A stretch of 64,000 nt of DNA from Halolamina rubra (GTDB lineage: Archaea; Halobacteriota; Halobacteria; Halobacteriales; Haloferacaceae): NCBI RefSeq assembly GCF_000739555.1, contig NZ_BBJN01000020.1, positions 1 to 64,000 of the forward strand. Direction: 5' to 3'. Shown here one piece after another: positions 23,437 to 32,610 of the stretch (positions are counted from its first letter, which is position 1; each line of letters begins with the position of its first letter). Made by a program: the position numbers and the translations under genes. The notes under the pieces were generated by a model. It had not been told where the DNA came from, did no database searches, and saw nothing but the letters and a program-made list of their open reading frames with translations.

Positions 23437-26400
23437 ATGTACGAAACATCCACTCTGAGTCGCATCGCTCGTCAGCTCACCCTGCGACGGCTCGAACTAA
23501 CCGCCTTGTCGACGACGGCGCTGGCGTTCGTGCTGACCGTCATGCTCCTTGAAACTGGGCTGGTCCACGAGGCCAACCCGGTCACGGCTGAGCTCGCCGC
23601 TCGCGTCGGCTGGACCGGCACCGGGCTGGTCGGGATCGTCGTAACCGCCGGTGCGTTCGCAGTACTTCGTAGCATTGACTCGAGGGGGTACCGACACTGG
23701 GCGGTGGCTGGCGGAATTGGTCTCGCCGGCTTCTCCGTCGCCGACCTCTCGATTAACGTCGTACGACTGTACCAAGTCGGACTTTCGTCGTTCCCTGTTG
23801 GGGAGGTCCTCGCCACGTCCACACCGGCGGTTCTCGCGGCAACCTTCGCGATAGTCTCTCCGTTCCTGCCTCAAGTTCGGCGGGACATATCGGTACCGGC
23901 ACTAGCACAAGCTTGCCGGCGAGGTGTACCTGCAGCGGTCGCGCTAATCGTCGTCACGTCCACATTTGGTGGGATTGTACTTGTTGGGACGCAACCGACT
24001 GAAACCGGCGAGTTTGGACGTGCTATAGCCGATACAGGAGGCGAACTATATGACGACTTTGACCAGTACGATATTAATACTACAAGTCCAGGACCGTGGA
24101 CTTCTGGTACCGTAGTTGATGTATCTAACAATTATACGAATAACGGACTTCAGTATGATGGATTCCTTTCCAATGGTAACGACTATTCGTCAGATAATTT
24201 CTCCATTTCGGCAGTAACCCAAGTGGGGGATACTTACGACGGGAACCATGGAGATATAGGTTTCAGTATTCAACAAAATGACGGCAATAATGCCGGAATA
24301 TGGGTGTTTGTTGACCCGTACAATAATGAACTGGAAATTCACTACAATGCTGATAGTGGTGCTACTGTAGTAGACAAACATAAGTCAGTTACAATAAACG
24401 GCGGAGATTGGTTCAAATTCTCTTTTGAGTCGAACAGCACATCTGGGGTACTATATTACGAAAATCTAGAAACAGAAACAACTGGAAAACTAACGGTTAG
24501 CCACTCGACATCATACGTAGGCGAGTTCCGAATTAATGAGGGTGGTCCTGGGAACCCGACAATTGGGAATATTTCAATCCAGGGCGGCGAAGAAAAGGTT
24601 TTGTCAGGTCTTAGTGCCAGTTCTACTACCGAAGATTCAACCCAGTTGTCTTGGGACGCTTCCGGAATAGATACCACTACCGTCGAGTACAAACCCACCG
24701 CTGACTCCAGCTGGACCACCTTCTCAACGCTCTCCGGATCGACCACCACGGAGACACTCACCGGCCTGAAGAACGGCGAGGCGTACGATTTCCGGGTTGT
24801 CTCCGACTCCGACTCGACGGTCAAGAGCACGACCTCCGCCACCACCACCCTCCCGGCCGAAGACCAACCGATGCTCTCGACGCCGGCTGAGGGCCAGATC
24901 ACGGTCGACCGCGAGACGGTGACCACCAACTACGGAAACGTCGAGGTCCAGTACCGCGAGACCGGCGCGTCGACATGGAACACCTGGAGCACGGTCCCGT
25001 ATGACTTCACGACGATCGACATCACGAACCTCTCAGACGAAACGGAGTACGAAGTCCGCCTGCAGACCCAGACCGAACACACGACGGCGAGCTGGACCAC
25101 GCCCGTCACGGCGACGACGCTCACCCCCACCGAATCCCTCTCCGGCGTGGTCATCAACCAGAACGGCCAGCCGGTTGCGAACGCGACGGTCACCGTCACC
25201 GGTATCGACAAAGAACAGATCACCGTCAACCCCGACCAGATCGACGAGCGGATCAACGAGATCGAGGAGGAGATCACCACCGCTGCACCGCCGGACTGGA
25301 ACCCCGATCGCCGGCTCGCAAGCTCCGATGGCCTGTTTGGCGACGCCGCCACAGACTACGTCGCGGTCCACCCGCAGGGCGACTGGGGTGTGACAGCCTA
25401 CAGCGATACTGCCGAGCTGGGCAATCCGCGGGTTCAAGTCCCGGCGGACGAAGAGTTCGTCCTCTCTGTCTGGGACCCAACAAAAACGGGAATCGCACAG
25501 AACGCAATCGACCGACAGCTCCCTGGCGCGACCGTTGATGACACGAACATCGTCGTCGAGTCGATCGACCATCAGGGCGGCACTGTCGACAGACAGATCA
25601 TCGGCACCAACACCACGTACTCGAACGAGATCTTCGGCGCGTCAACCTACTCTGTCGAGATCGCCCAGACCGAACTGCCGGCAGGGTTCTACCACGTCTA
25701 CCCCGAAGGCAGTCCGGAGACGGGGTACACTATCGTGGTCGGTGATCCTGACGAGATCGTCGGCGCCATCCGAGCGGATCTGAAAGACGAGAAAGGCCAG
25801 CTGACCGCCCAGGCCAAGGACGTTCGCGAGTACATGAACGACGACGTTCTGAAACAGTACAAAACGACGACCAACTCGCAGGGCGAGTGGTCGACGGACG
25901 TACGAGCCAGCGTCACCCGCGTGACTGTACAAGCCCACAAAGCCCCGCCCGGCCTGAACCAGGACCCACAGAACGTCTCACTGCAGGACGTGCGTGAGTT
26001 CTACGCCGTCACGGAGTACAACGGCAGCTACGTCATGCCGGCCGACGCGGGCACCTACGCGGTCCCGGATAGCGACATCCGCGTCGAGGTGGTCGAGACC
26101 GAAGCGCCGCAGTTCGCTGAGCTCGGCCGGTTCAGGAACGCGACCGAGGCGTTCCGCTCCCTGCTGGAAAACCTGAGCTACAGCGAACTCCCGAGCAGCA
26201 TCCAGCAGCGCCTCGACGAACTCGACCGGGACAGCCTCGAGAACACGGCCGAGGAACTCCAGCGCCTGACCAACGAGAACTCCCAGCTTGAGGCTCGCGT
26301 CGAGGAGCTGATGAACCGCGACCTGAGCGAGATCACGATCAACGACTCCAGCGATGCGGAGCTGATGGAGCAGATCCAGGCCCAGCAGCAGGCAATCTCC

Positions 26401-27639
26401 GAACTCCGGTCGACGATCGAGGCGACGGAAACGGACACCTCGATCAACGAAAGCGTCGCCTCGTCGACGGCGACGTTCGCACAGGAACTGACTAAGGATC
26501 AGGTGCGCGTCGTCGCGAACTTCCCGAACGGCACCTCCCGCGAGGTCGATGACCAGTACATCACGCTGGACCAGTCGGCCGCCACGTTCGTCGGCCAGGG
26601 AGGCACGCAGATCACCGTCGAAGACTACCCACTTGGCGACGCCAGTGGCGTCACGTTCGACTACGTCGTCGTCACGCCGAACGGCATCGGCGAGACCACG
26701 ACGAACGCGCTCAAACCCGGCGCCGAGCGCATCGGCCTCGACGCGATCAGGCTCTCTTCCCTCAGACCCGGCCCGGACGAACAGGTCGACGTGACGCTGA
26801 TCGGCGACGACGAAACCCAGGTCGCGAACGTCACGAACGCCCGCGCGGTGGCCCCTGACGGCTCGACACTGGACACGACCACAGGCACGCGGACGGCGAC
26901 GTTCACCACCAGCGGCGAAGGTCGCCACTACGTCGAGATCACCTTCGAGACGGCCAGCGGCCAGGCGGGAACGCTCACCCACCGCATCGCAGCCGGCGAG
27001 ACGGACCAGGCCATGCCGCCGGGCATCCGGATCAAGGACACGCCCTTCGGGACGCTCGCGGTCGTCGGAGACGGCTATGAGGCCGGCAGCGTCGACGTGC
27101 GAAACGGCGGCTCGACAATCGACGTGACCGCCCAGATCGGCGCCGACCAGGAGGCGCCCGCCCGAACCCACCTCTACGCCCACAGCACCGACCTCCCGCC
27201 GACCAGCACACTGTCGGTGAACATCGTCCGCGGTGAGAACCAGCGAGCGGTGCAGCGCCACGTCGAGATCACGGCCCACCTGCCGGCCATCACGACGGAG
27301 AACCCGACACTCTACCGCGGCGAGGAGGCACTCCCGCGCAACGGTGAGGGCCAACTCGCGTCGGTTGCCACGACCAGCGACGAAACGACGATCGTCACGG
27401 TCACCGACGCCCGCGGGTCGCTCGAACTCCAGACCAACAGCAACCCCAGCCGGTTCGAGCGCATCAGCTGGTGGCTCGACCGGAACACGCCGGAGTTTTC
27501 GCTGGGCATCCTGCAGGTTCCGAGACTCCCCACCGTCCCACTCGACGTGAGTGGGGCCGTCGGCTGGGTTGGCCCACCACAGGCCGCGCCGACGCCCACC
27601 ATCACCACCCCCACCGCGTCCGCCGTTCTTCCGAGGTGA
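23437..27639 (+). CDS. Giant multi-domain membrane-anchored adhesin/spike-like protein
   Basis: 1400 residues from ATG 23437. Residues about 20-190 contain five hydrophobic helices with an EANPV motif reminiscent of DUF5658. Residues about 198-402 are a Gly/Asn/Tyr-rich beta domain that looks LamG/concanavalin-like (DDFDQYD...FSISAVTQVGD...GDIGFSIQQNDGNNAGIWVFVD). Two fibronectin-III-like repeats follow (about 405-580), then a carboxypeptidase-regulatory-like domain (LSGVVINQNGQPVANATVTV), coiled coils (about 915-1010) and further beta domains, ending in a Pro/Thr tail. The DNA for 198-402 is markedly AT-rich compared with both sides, implying domain exchange. It heads the envelope block. Likely role: contact with a target cell or envelope. 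Confidence 0.7.
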   Translation: MYETSTLSRIARQLTLRRLELTALSTTALAFVLTVMLLETGLVHEANPVTAELAARVGWTGTGLVGIVVTAGAFAVLRSIDSRGYRHWAVAGGIGLAGFSVADLSINVVRLYQVGLSSFPVGEVLATSTPAVLAATFAIVSPFLPQVRRDISVPALAQACRRGVPAAVALIVVTSTFGGIVLVGTQPTETGEFGRAIADTGGELYDDFDQYDINTTSPGPWTSGTVVDVSNNYTNNGLQYDGFLSNGNDYSSDNFSISAVTQVGDTYDGNHGDIGFSIQQNDGNNAGIWVFVDPYNNELEIHYNADSGATVVDKHKSVTINGGDWFKFSFESNSTSGVLYYENLETETTGKLTVSHSTSYVGEFRINEGGPGNPTIGNISIQGGEEKVLSGLSASSTTEDSTQLSWDASGIDTTTVEYKPTADSSWTTFSTLSGSTTTETLTGLKNGEAYDFRVVSDSDSTVKSTTSATTTLPAEDQPMLSTPAEGQITVDRETVTTNYGNVEVQYRETGASTWNTWSTVPYDFTTIDITNLSDETEYEVRLQTQTEHTTASWTTPVTATTLTPTESLSGVVINQNGQPVANATVTVTGIDKEQITVNPDQIDERINEIEEEITTAAPPDWNPDRRLASSDGLFGDAATDYVAVHPQGDWGVTAYSDTAELGNPRVQVPADEEFVLSVWDPTKTGIAQNAIDRQLPGATVDDTNIVVESIDHQGGTVDRQIIGTNTTYSNEIFGASTYSVEIAQTELPAGFYHVYPEGSPETGYTIVVGDPDEIVGAIRADLKDEKGQLTAQAKDVREYMNDDVLKQYKTTTNSQGEWSTDVRASVTRVTVQAHKAPPGLNQDPQNVSLQDVREFYAVTEYNGSYVMPADAGTYAVPDSDIRVEVVETEAPQFAELGRFRNATEAFRSLLENLSYSELPSSIQQRLDELDRDSLENTAEELQRLTNENSQLEARVEELMNRDLSEITINDSSDAELMEQIQAQQQAISELRSTIEATETDTSINESVASSTATFAQELTKDQVRVVANFPNGTSREVDDQYITLDQSAATFVGQGGTQITVEDYPLGDASGVTFDYVVVTPNGIGETTTNALKPGAERIGLDAIRLSSLRPGPDEQVDVTLIGDDETQVANVTNARAVAPDGSTLDTTTGTRTATFTTSGEGRHYVEITFETASGQAGTLTHRIAAGETDQAMPPGIRIKDTPFGTLAVVGDGYEAGSVDVRNGGSTIDVTAQIGADQEAPARTHLYAHSTDLPPTSTLSVNIVRGENQRAVQRHVEITAHLPAITTENPTLYRGEEALPRNGEGQLASVATTSDETTIVTVTDARGSLELQTNSNPSRFERISWWLDRNTPEFSLGILQVPRLPTVPLDVSGAVGWVGPPQAAPTPTITTPTASAVLPR

Positions 27640-27646
27640 TCCACTC

Positions 27647-29251
27647 ATGCAACGCAAAACCCTCGTTCTGGTAGTCGCATCGCTCACAGTCCTGGCCTCG
27701 ATCGGCGGCGCCTCCGCGGCGGCCTTCGGCGCCCAAGGCGTCGACCCGGACTCTGGCCTCGGCGGCCTCGCCCAGCAGACCGGTGGCGGCCTCTTCGGCG
27801 GTGACCAGCTCCCCGACGAGGTCGCCACGTTCGGCGGTGACCCTGGCTGGCACGTCGCCGTCGACGATCGCTCTGCCCTCGAGGACTGGGCCAACAGCAG
27901 CGACCAGCGAGAGATCCTGAGCTACGACGCCGAGCACAACACGTCGGTCGTCGCGGCGCCCGCTTCGCACATCGGCACCGGCTACCTCGACCGCCTACTC
28001 GGGAACGGCCTCCACGCGCGGGACTACGTGCAGTCGATCGCGGTTGTCCAGGAGGTCGACACACCCGAACCACCGGAGCCGGTGAGCCGTGAGACGTTCG
28101 AGGCGCCCGATCGGGGAATAATCGCCGACCTGCGCGGGCCCTCCTACGCGACGGCGGGCATCGCGTTCACCGAAGACGCCAACCGCTCGACGCTCGCCGA
28201 GGCACGGGCGACGATCAACGCCGACGCGACGACGGCCGACGGGAGTGGCGTCACGGTCGCGGTCCTCGACGACGGCGTGACCTACGACTCGACGCTCTAC
28301 GGCAACCGGATCGTCGACGGTCACGACTTCGTGGCCGACCGGGACGCGACCGCGGCGGGCAACTGGGAGAACGTCTCCTCAGCGAACGGCCACGGCGACT
28401 GGGTCGCATCAGCGATCGCCGCCAACGCCTCGAACGACAGTTTCGTCGGGGTCGCCCCGGACGCCGAAATCCTGGTTGGGAAGACGATGGGCGCAAACGG
28501 AGGAACTTCCGCCGACATCGTCGACGGTCTACGCTGGGCCAACGAGCACGACGTGGACATCGTCTCGATGAGCCTCGGGTCCCAGATGTACAACGCGGCG
28601 ATCGACGCCGCGGTGCAGGACCTCGTCGACAACGGAACGGTCGTCGTGATCGCGGCCGGGAACTCTGCCGGCCAGATCCCGGTCGGTATCGCGTCGCCGG
28701 CGGACTCGCTGGGCGAAGACCCACAACAGGACGGCATCATCACCGTCGCCGCCACGAACGTCACGGCGAACGCCTCCGACGCCGGCGTCGCGCACTTCAG
28801 CCAGCGTGGGCCTGATCCGGGCGCGGCATCGACGACGTTCGGCGCGACGCGCGGCGCTGATCCGACCGTCGCGGCGCCGGGCATGGAGATCACCGCCCAG
28901 ACCGCCGACGGTGAGAGTACGCTGTCGGGGACGAGCATGGCCACGCCCCTGGTCAGCGGGTCGGCGGCGCTACTCCTCGACCAGCACCCCGACGCCAACG
29001 TGAGCGAGGTCGAGCAGCGCCTCGCCCACGGTGCGACGCCGATCAACGGCAGCGGCTACCACGAGGTCGGCGCCGGCATGGTCGACGTGGAGCAGGCGCT
29101 CGACACCCAGCCCGACCCAGACACGGACTACTACGCTGACCAGCGCGAGGCCCGCATCGCCGCGGCCGCGGATCGGGACGCGATCTACGAGACGCTGGCC
29201 GCCGATGCGCGTGGCCGGTGGGCCAGCGTTCAGGAGGCGATCGGCGGATGA
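27647..29251 (+). CDS. Secreted subtilisin-like serine protease (S8)
   Basis: 534 residues; ATG 27647 follows the adhesin stop by 7 bp. A Sec signal spans residues 1-25 (LVLVVASLTVLASIGGASAAA). A long propeptide-like region precedes the catalytic domain. The triad is D208 (VLDDGV), H249 (GHGDWVAS) and S430 (SGTSMATP), with oxyanion N339 (AAGNS). All key residues are present although the Asp and His boxes deviate from DTG and HGT. It overlaps the next gene by ATGA. Within this block it probably processes or releases neighbouring surface proteins; feeding or host degradation is less likely given its co-transcription. Confidence 0.88.
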   Translation: MQRKTLVLVVASLTVLASIGGASAAAFGAQGVDPDSGLGGLAQQTGGGLFGGDQLPDEVATFGGDPGWHVAVDDRSALEDWANSSDQREILSYDAEHNTSVVAAPASHIGTGYLDRLLGNGLHARDYVQSIAVVQEVDTPEPPEPVSRETFEAPDRGIIADLRGPSYATAGIAFTEDANRSTLAEARATINADATTADGSGVTVAVLDDGVTYDSTLYGNRIVDGHDFVADRDATAAGNWENVSSANGHGDWVASAIAANASNDSFVGVAPDAEILVGKTMGANGGTSADIVDGLRWANEHDVDIVSMSLGSQMYNAAIDAAVQDLVDNGTVVVIAAGNSAGQIPVGIASPADSLGEDPQQDGIITVAATNVTANASDAGVAHFSQRGPDPGAASTTFGATRGADPTVAAPGMEITAQTADGESTLSGTSMATPLVSGSAALLLDQHPDANVSEVEQRLAHGATPINGSGYHEVGAGMVDVEQALDTQPDPDTDYYADQREARIAAAADRDAIYETLAADARGRWASVQEAIGG

Positions 29252-30006
29252 GCTACACGCGACGGGACGTGCTGCGTGGCGCCGCCGGCGTCGCCGCGGG
29301 GTCGGTGGCAATCGGCACCGTGGCCGCCCAAGAGGAGTACGACCACTGGCAGGCGCAACCGGACCATGTGTCCTTGGTGTACGACGAGCCGACGCTGGTC
29401 TCCTACGCGCCGCGCCTCGTACTCAGCCAAGAGGCACGTGAGAAGTTCCGCGGGCTCTGGGGCTGGACGGCGACGAGCCAGGAGTACGACCACGACCACC
29501 ACGTCTACGTCGCGCTCTACACGCACCAGGACGGCCTCGGAACGATCGGGCAGATGCTCTCGGACAGCCACCTCGGCGACACAGAGTGGTACTACGTCCT
29601 CTCGGACCCGGAGACCGGCGAGACGCAGCAGGTGATCTACGACGCCTACCACTGGGTGGCCGGCAGACAGAACGCCTCGTCGATCACGATGGACGGCGAG
29701 CACCCCGTGGCTTCGGTTCAGGACCCCTGGCACTTCTACGCTCACCAGAGCGTCGACGCCGACTCGGCGACCTCGTTCGACGAGGTGAACGACCTCACCG
29801 AGGAGTTCGGCGGCCTGCTCTCGAACGGTCTCGACGAGAGCCTCGAACCGGGGACCGTCACCGACCCGGCGACGATGCAGGCCCGGACCCACTGGTGGCG
29901 CTCGGCCGTCGGCGAGTTCTCCACCGACGCACTGCTGGCGTCGGCGGTCTACCGCCTCGGCTGGGTCGGCGCCGATCAGGCCGACAGCAGCGCGCTGGCG
30001 TTCTAA
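29248..30006 (+). CDS. Tat-exported hypothetical protein
   Basis: 252 residues from the ATG at 29248, overlapping the protease stop (ATGA). The N-terminus SYTRRDVLRGAAGVAAGSVAIGTVAAQ is a clear twin-arginine signal. The mature domain is Trp/Tyr/His-rich (QEYDHDHHVYVALYTHQDGLGTIGQ, DTEWYYVLSDPETGE), with no known motif. Translational coupling suggests it is a partner or substrate of the protease. Confidence 0.65.
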   Translation: MSYTRRDVLRGAAGVAAGSVAIGTVAAQEEYDHWQAQPDHVSLVYDEPTLVSYAPRLVLSQEAREKFRGLWGWTATSQEYDHDHHVYVALYTHQDGLGTIGQMLSDSHLGDTEWYYVLSDPETGETQQVIYDAYHWVAGRQNASSITMDGEHPVASVQDPWHFYAHQSVDADSATSFDEVNDLTEEFGGLLSNGLDESLEPGTVTDPATMQARTHWWRSAVGEFSTDALLASAVYRLGWVGADQADSSALAF

Positions 30007-30043
30007 CCCGCTTGGAGCAGGCCGGTTCGACTCCGGCCGCGGG
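30007..30043 (+). other. Two-stem RNA-like motif, copy A
   Basis: Outer arms CCCGC (30007-30011) and GCGGG (30039-30043) enclose a 6-bp stem GGCCGG/CCGGCC with loop TTCGACT (30020-30038). The order AACCCGCTT ... GCCGG..CGA..CCGGC ... GCGGG.CTTG recurs at 31293-31341, again in a gap ahead of a secreted-protein gene. It may be a structured leader, a processing site or a terminator. Confidence 0.4.
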
Positions 30044-30165
30044 CCTTGCAGCACTCAGATAGACTCAGACACCGCTGGAGTGGCGGTGGCGTGCCCCCGC
30101 CCTACGGCTGACCCAATCCCGACAGGCGTATCGCCCGTTCACTAACCCCGATTCCTTCATCACTG

Positions 30166-31242
30166 ATGTTCAACACCAAGACGACGAAGAGCGTCCTGCT
30201 CGTCGCGATCATGCTGGTCGCAGCGGCCGGCGGTGCCCTCGCGGCGGCCCCGACGGTCGACACCGAGACGACCAACACGACCACTACGAGCGACCTCACG
30301 GACGCTGGCACGCAGGCGTACAACGACACAACCAGTTCCCTCCTCGCGTGGGAAGCCGACAGCCCGAACTCGTCGGTCGAGATCACGCAGGACGGCGAGA
30401 CCCTGTACACGGCGTCGCCGGACTTCTACAGTTCGACCGACACCGGGTCCGACGGGAACCCCGACCTGTGGTACTACAACGTCAGCCTCGCCGACGACGG
30501 GTCGGACTACGACGGTCTCGAAGTCGGCGCCGGTGAGTCGGTCACGCTGAACGTGACGTTCGTGAACGACACGACCGCCGCCACTTCGGACACGACGAAC
30601 ATCTCCTACACGTACAGCAACACCGACACGCGGGCGCTGATCGCCAGCGAGAACGCCGAGAGTGAGGACACCGAGGCCGGCTTCTTCGGTGGCTTCTCCC
30701 TCGCGTCGCTGAACGTCTTCAGCGACACCAGCGACGACACGGAGGATGTCGGCACCGTCCTCTCGACGGACTCGACGACGGTCACCCAGAACACCACCCA
30801 GGTCCAGCTGGACACGCTGAACAGCAACCTCACCACCGCGTTCAGTGAGTCCACGTCGGACGCGTCGGCTGGCGATCTCGTCTGGTCGAGCTACACGCAG
30901 CTCACCATCGGCGACGACAGCCAGTACGTCCCGGTCTACTACCAGACCGCCAACGAGGATCACGAGTGGCTGAACACCACCGAGGACACCTACGCCACGA
31001 TCTCCTCGGACGGGCAGACCATGACGATCCACAACCCCGATGCGCTGCTGGACGATGGGCAGTCCTCGGCGACGATGAACGTGACTACGGTCGGCGACGA
31101 GTCGCTCGGGTACATGAACGCCCGCTCGATGCTCACCGCTGACCAGTACGACACCTCCGGTGGTGCGTACTGGACGGCGCTGGGTGCCGGTGTCGACTAC
31201 AACGGCAACCCGACGTTCGTGAGCGACGCGCTGGAGGCGTAA
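30166..31242 (+). CDS. Secreted Thr/Asn-rich protein
   Basis: 358 residues. A Sec signal (KSVLLVAIMLVAAAGGALAAA) is followed by an acidic, sequon-rich (N-x-T/S) beta-type mature protein with no C-terminal anchor. A mildly hydrophobic internal segment (AGFFGGFSLASLNVF) could contact membrane. 160-bp gaps on both sides, each with a two-stem motif, suggest it is expressed apart from its neighbours, as major structural proteins often are. No family recognised. Confidence 0.65.
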   Translation: MFNTKTTKSVLLVAIMLVAAAGGALAAAPTVDTETTNTTTTSDLTDAGTQAYNDTTSSLLAWEADSPNSSVEITQDGETLYTASPDFYSSTDTGSDGNPDLWYYNVSLADDGSDYDGLEVGAGESVTLNVTFVNDTTAATSDTTNISYTYSNTDTRALIASENAESEDTEAGFFGGFSLASLNVFSDTSDDTEDVGTVLSTDSTTVTQNTTQVQLDTLNSNLTTAFSESTSDASAGDLVWSSYTQLTIGDDSQYVPVYYQTANEDHEWLNTTEDTYATISSDGQTMTIHNPDALLDDGQSSATMNVTTVGDESLGYMNARSMLTADQYDTSGGAYWTALGAGVDYNGNPTFVSDALEA

Positions 31243-31292
31243 GCCCTCGGCGCCGCACCGTGTTCTGACAGCCAAAATCCCCTACCCAGATA

Positions 31293-31341
31293 ACCCGCTT
31301 CGGTAGCCATGCCGCATCGCCGGTCGAGCCCGGCAGCGGGT
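31293..31341 (+). other. Two-stem RNA-like motif, copy B
   Basis: Outer arms ACCCGC (31293-31298) and GCGGGT (31336-31341) enclose GCCGG/CCGGC (31319-31323 / 31330-31334). It matches copy A at 30007-30043 in order and partly in sequence. It lies between the 30166 gene and a short frame ahead of the 31436 gene. Confidence 0.4.
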
Positions 31342-31355
31342 CTTGAGGTGAACAG

Positions 31356-31439
31356 ATGCTCCAGCTTGCTGACCGACTCCGAGCACCGACAACAGACCAC
31401 GACTGCGGCACCCTGTTCACGGAGGCGATCATGACATGA
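31356..31439 (+). CDS. 27-residue possible leader peptide
   Basis: Frame MLQLADRLRAPTTDHDCGTL...TEAIMT; its TGA overlaps the next ATG (ATGA). It follows the two-stem motif directly. Could couple translation of the secreted protein downstream. Coding status uncertain. Confidence 0.3.
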   Translation: MLQLADRLRAPTTDHDCGTLFTEAIMT

Positions 31440-32068
31440 TCCGGCGCCTGGTCGTCGCGCTGCTGGTCGTGACCGCGGCCATCGGCGCCGGGTCGATGGG
31501 CGTCGCCGCCCAGTCCGACGACGGGGCCTTCTTCGACGGCCTGATCGCCGACGACGATGACCAGGGCATCCTCGAGGAGGTCGGCATCTGGGTCGCTGGC
31601 GCGACCAGTGGCGCCTCCCGGACCTACGCCGCCTACCTCGGCGACGGGGCCAACGCCAGCACCTACGCGGAGGAGTTCACGACCGCGTTCAACGAACACA
31701 ACGCGAGCCTCGAAGCGTTCGCGAGTGAGCGGCTGACGGCGGACACGAACCACGACGTGTTCGCGGTTCACTTCCACGATCGCGAGGAGGGCAACGTCAC
31801 GCGGTACGTCGTCTCGGACGTTGAGAACGGCTCGTGGACGAACGCCCGCGTCCTCACGCCCGCGGAGTTCGACACCACCAACCGGTCGGCCGACCAGTGG
31901 GTCTCGCTGGACTGGTACCAGTCACGCGCGGCTGGCGACGAGCTGGAGACTTTCGTTGAGGACCAGGCCGAGCCGAACGAGGATCTCTCCCCCGGCGACA
32001 AGGCCGCCTACCTCGCGAAGTACGGGGCTCCGGAGTCGTCGATGTGGAACACCACGGAGGAAGCATGA
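31436..32068 (+). CDS. Secreted hypothetical protein
   Basis: 210 residues. The Sec signal is RRLVVALLVVTAAIGAGSMGVAAQ. The mature part is acidic and helical at first (YAEEFTTAFNEHNASLEAFASERL), then beta-type (HDVFAVHFHDREEGNVTRYVVSDVENGSW). No anchor. Its stop overlaps the next start by ATGA, placing it in the same operon as the membrane proteins that follow. Confidence 0.62.
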   Translation: MIRRLVVALLVVTAAIGAGSMGVAAQSDDGAFFDGLIADDDDQGILEEVGIWVAGATSGASRTYAAYLGDGANASTYAEEFTTAFNEHNASLEAFASERLTADTNHDVFAVHFHDREEGNVTRYVVSDVENGSWTNARVLTPAEFDTTNRSADQWVSLDWYQSRAAGDELETFVEDQAEPNEDLSPGDKAAYLAKYGAPESSMWNTTEEA

Positions 32069-32610
32069 GTGACAAAGGACGCGGCTGGTACGGCGACAGC
32101 AAGCGCCACGCCGAGGCCGCGAAGAAGGCCAACGAGGGCCGACTCCGAACCGCCTGGCGCTCGATCAAGAGCGCCGCGGGAGCCCTCGGCAGTGGTGCCC
32201 GGATGCTCGGCACCGGAACCCGCCGGGCGGGTGGCTTCCTCCGCCGGCAGGTCTCCGGCACCCGCCGCAACCTCGGCCGGGCGTGGGACTACCTCACCTT
32301 CGACGAACTGCTCCCGCCGAGCATCCGGGACATGATCCAGTGGACGATCGAGACCATCCCGAAGCTGCTGGGCATCCGCGGAGCGACGCCGTGGCAACAG
32401 ATCGGCGCTGCGATCTCGGTCATCGGGTTCGCGCTGCTGGCCAGCTTTCTCACCGGTGGCGCGCTGATCGGGACGGTCATCATCGTGATCGCTCTCGGGA
32501 GCATCGGCATTGCCCGGCTCATCCCGGCCGTGAACGATGAATACGGGGAATGGATCGCGGCGCTCTCAATCAAGAACGACTACGACCTGCCGAGGTGGAA
32601 GCGTGACTGA
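32065..32610 (+). CDS. Membrane protein with basic amphipathic N-terminus
   Basis: 181 residues from MSDKGRGWYGDSKRHAEAAKK. The N-terminal 75 residues are Arg/Lys-rich, rare in a haloarchaeal proteome, and could bind DNA or acidic lipid. Two transmembrane segments follow (about 112-132 and 133-152) with a short C-terminus (KNDYDLPRWKRD). The stop overlaps the GTG of the next gene. Confidence 0.62.
   Translation: MSDKGRGWYGDSKRHAEAAKKANEGRLRTAWRSIKSAAGALGSGARMLGTGTRRAGGFLRRQVSGTRRNLGRAWDYLTFDELLPPSIRDMIQWTIETIPKLLGIRGATPWQQIGAAISVIGFALLASFLTGGALIGTVIIVIALGSIGIARLIPAVNDEYGEWIAALSIKNDYDLPRWKRD

Noticed and set aside
25978-27894. 638-codon antisense open frame opposite the adhesin
   Set aside because: Arg/Val-rich shadow sequence; the plus frame has recognisable beta and coiled-coil domains and normal acidic composition.
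30007-30045. tRNA-like T-arm (GCCGG-TTCGACT-CCGGC) suggesting a tRNA gene or att fragment
   Set aside because: No matching 5' acceptor strand, D-arm or anticodon arm upstream; the upstream sequence is the coding end of the Tat-substrate gene. Treated as part of a recurring two-stem motif instead.
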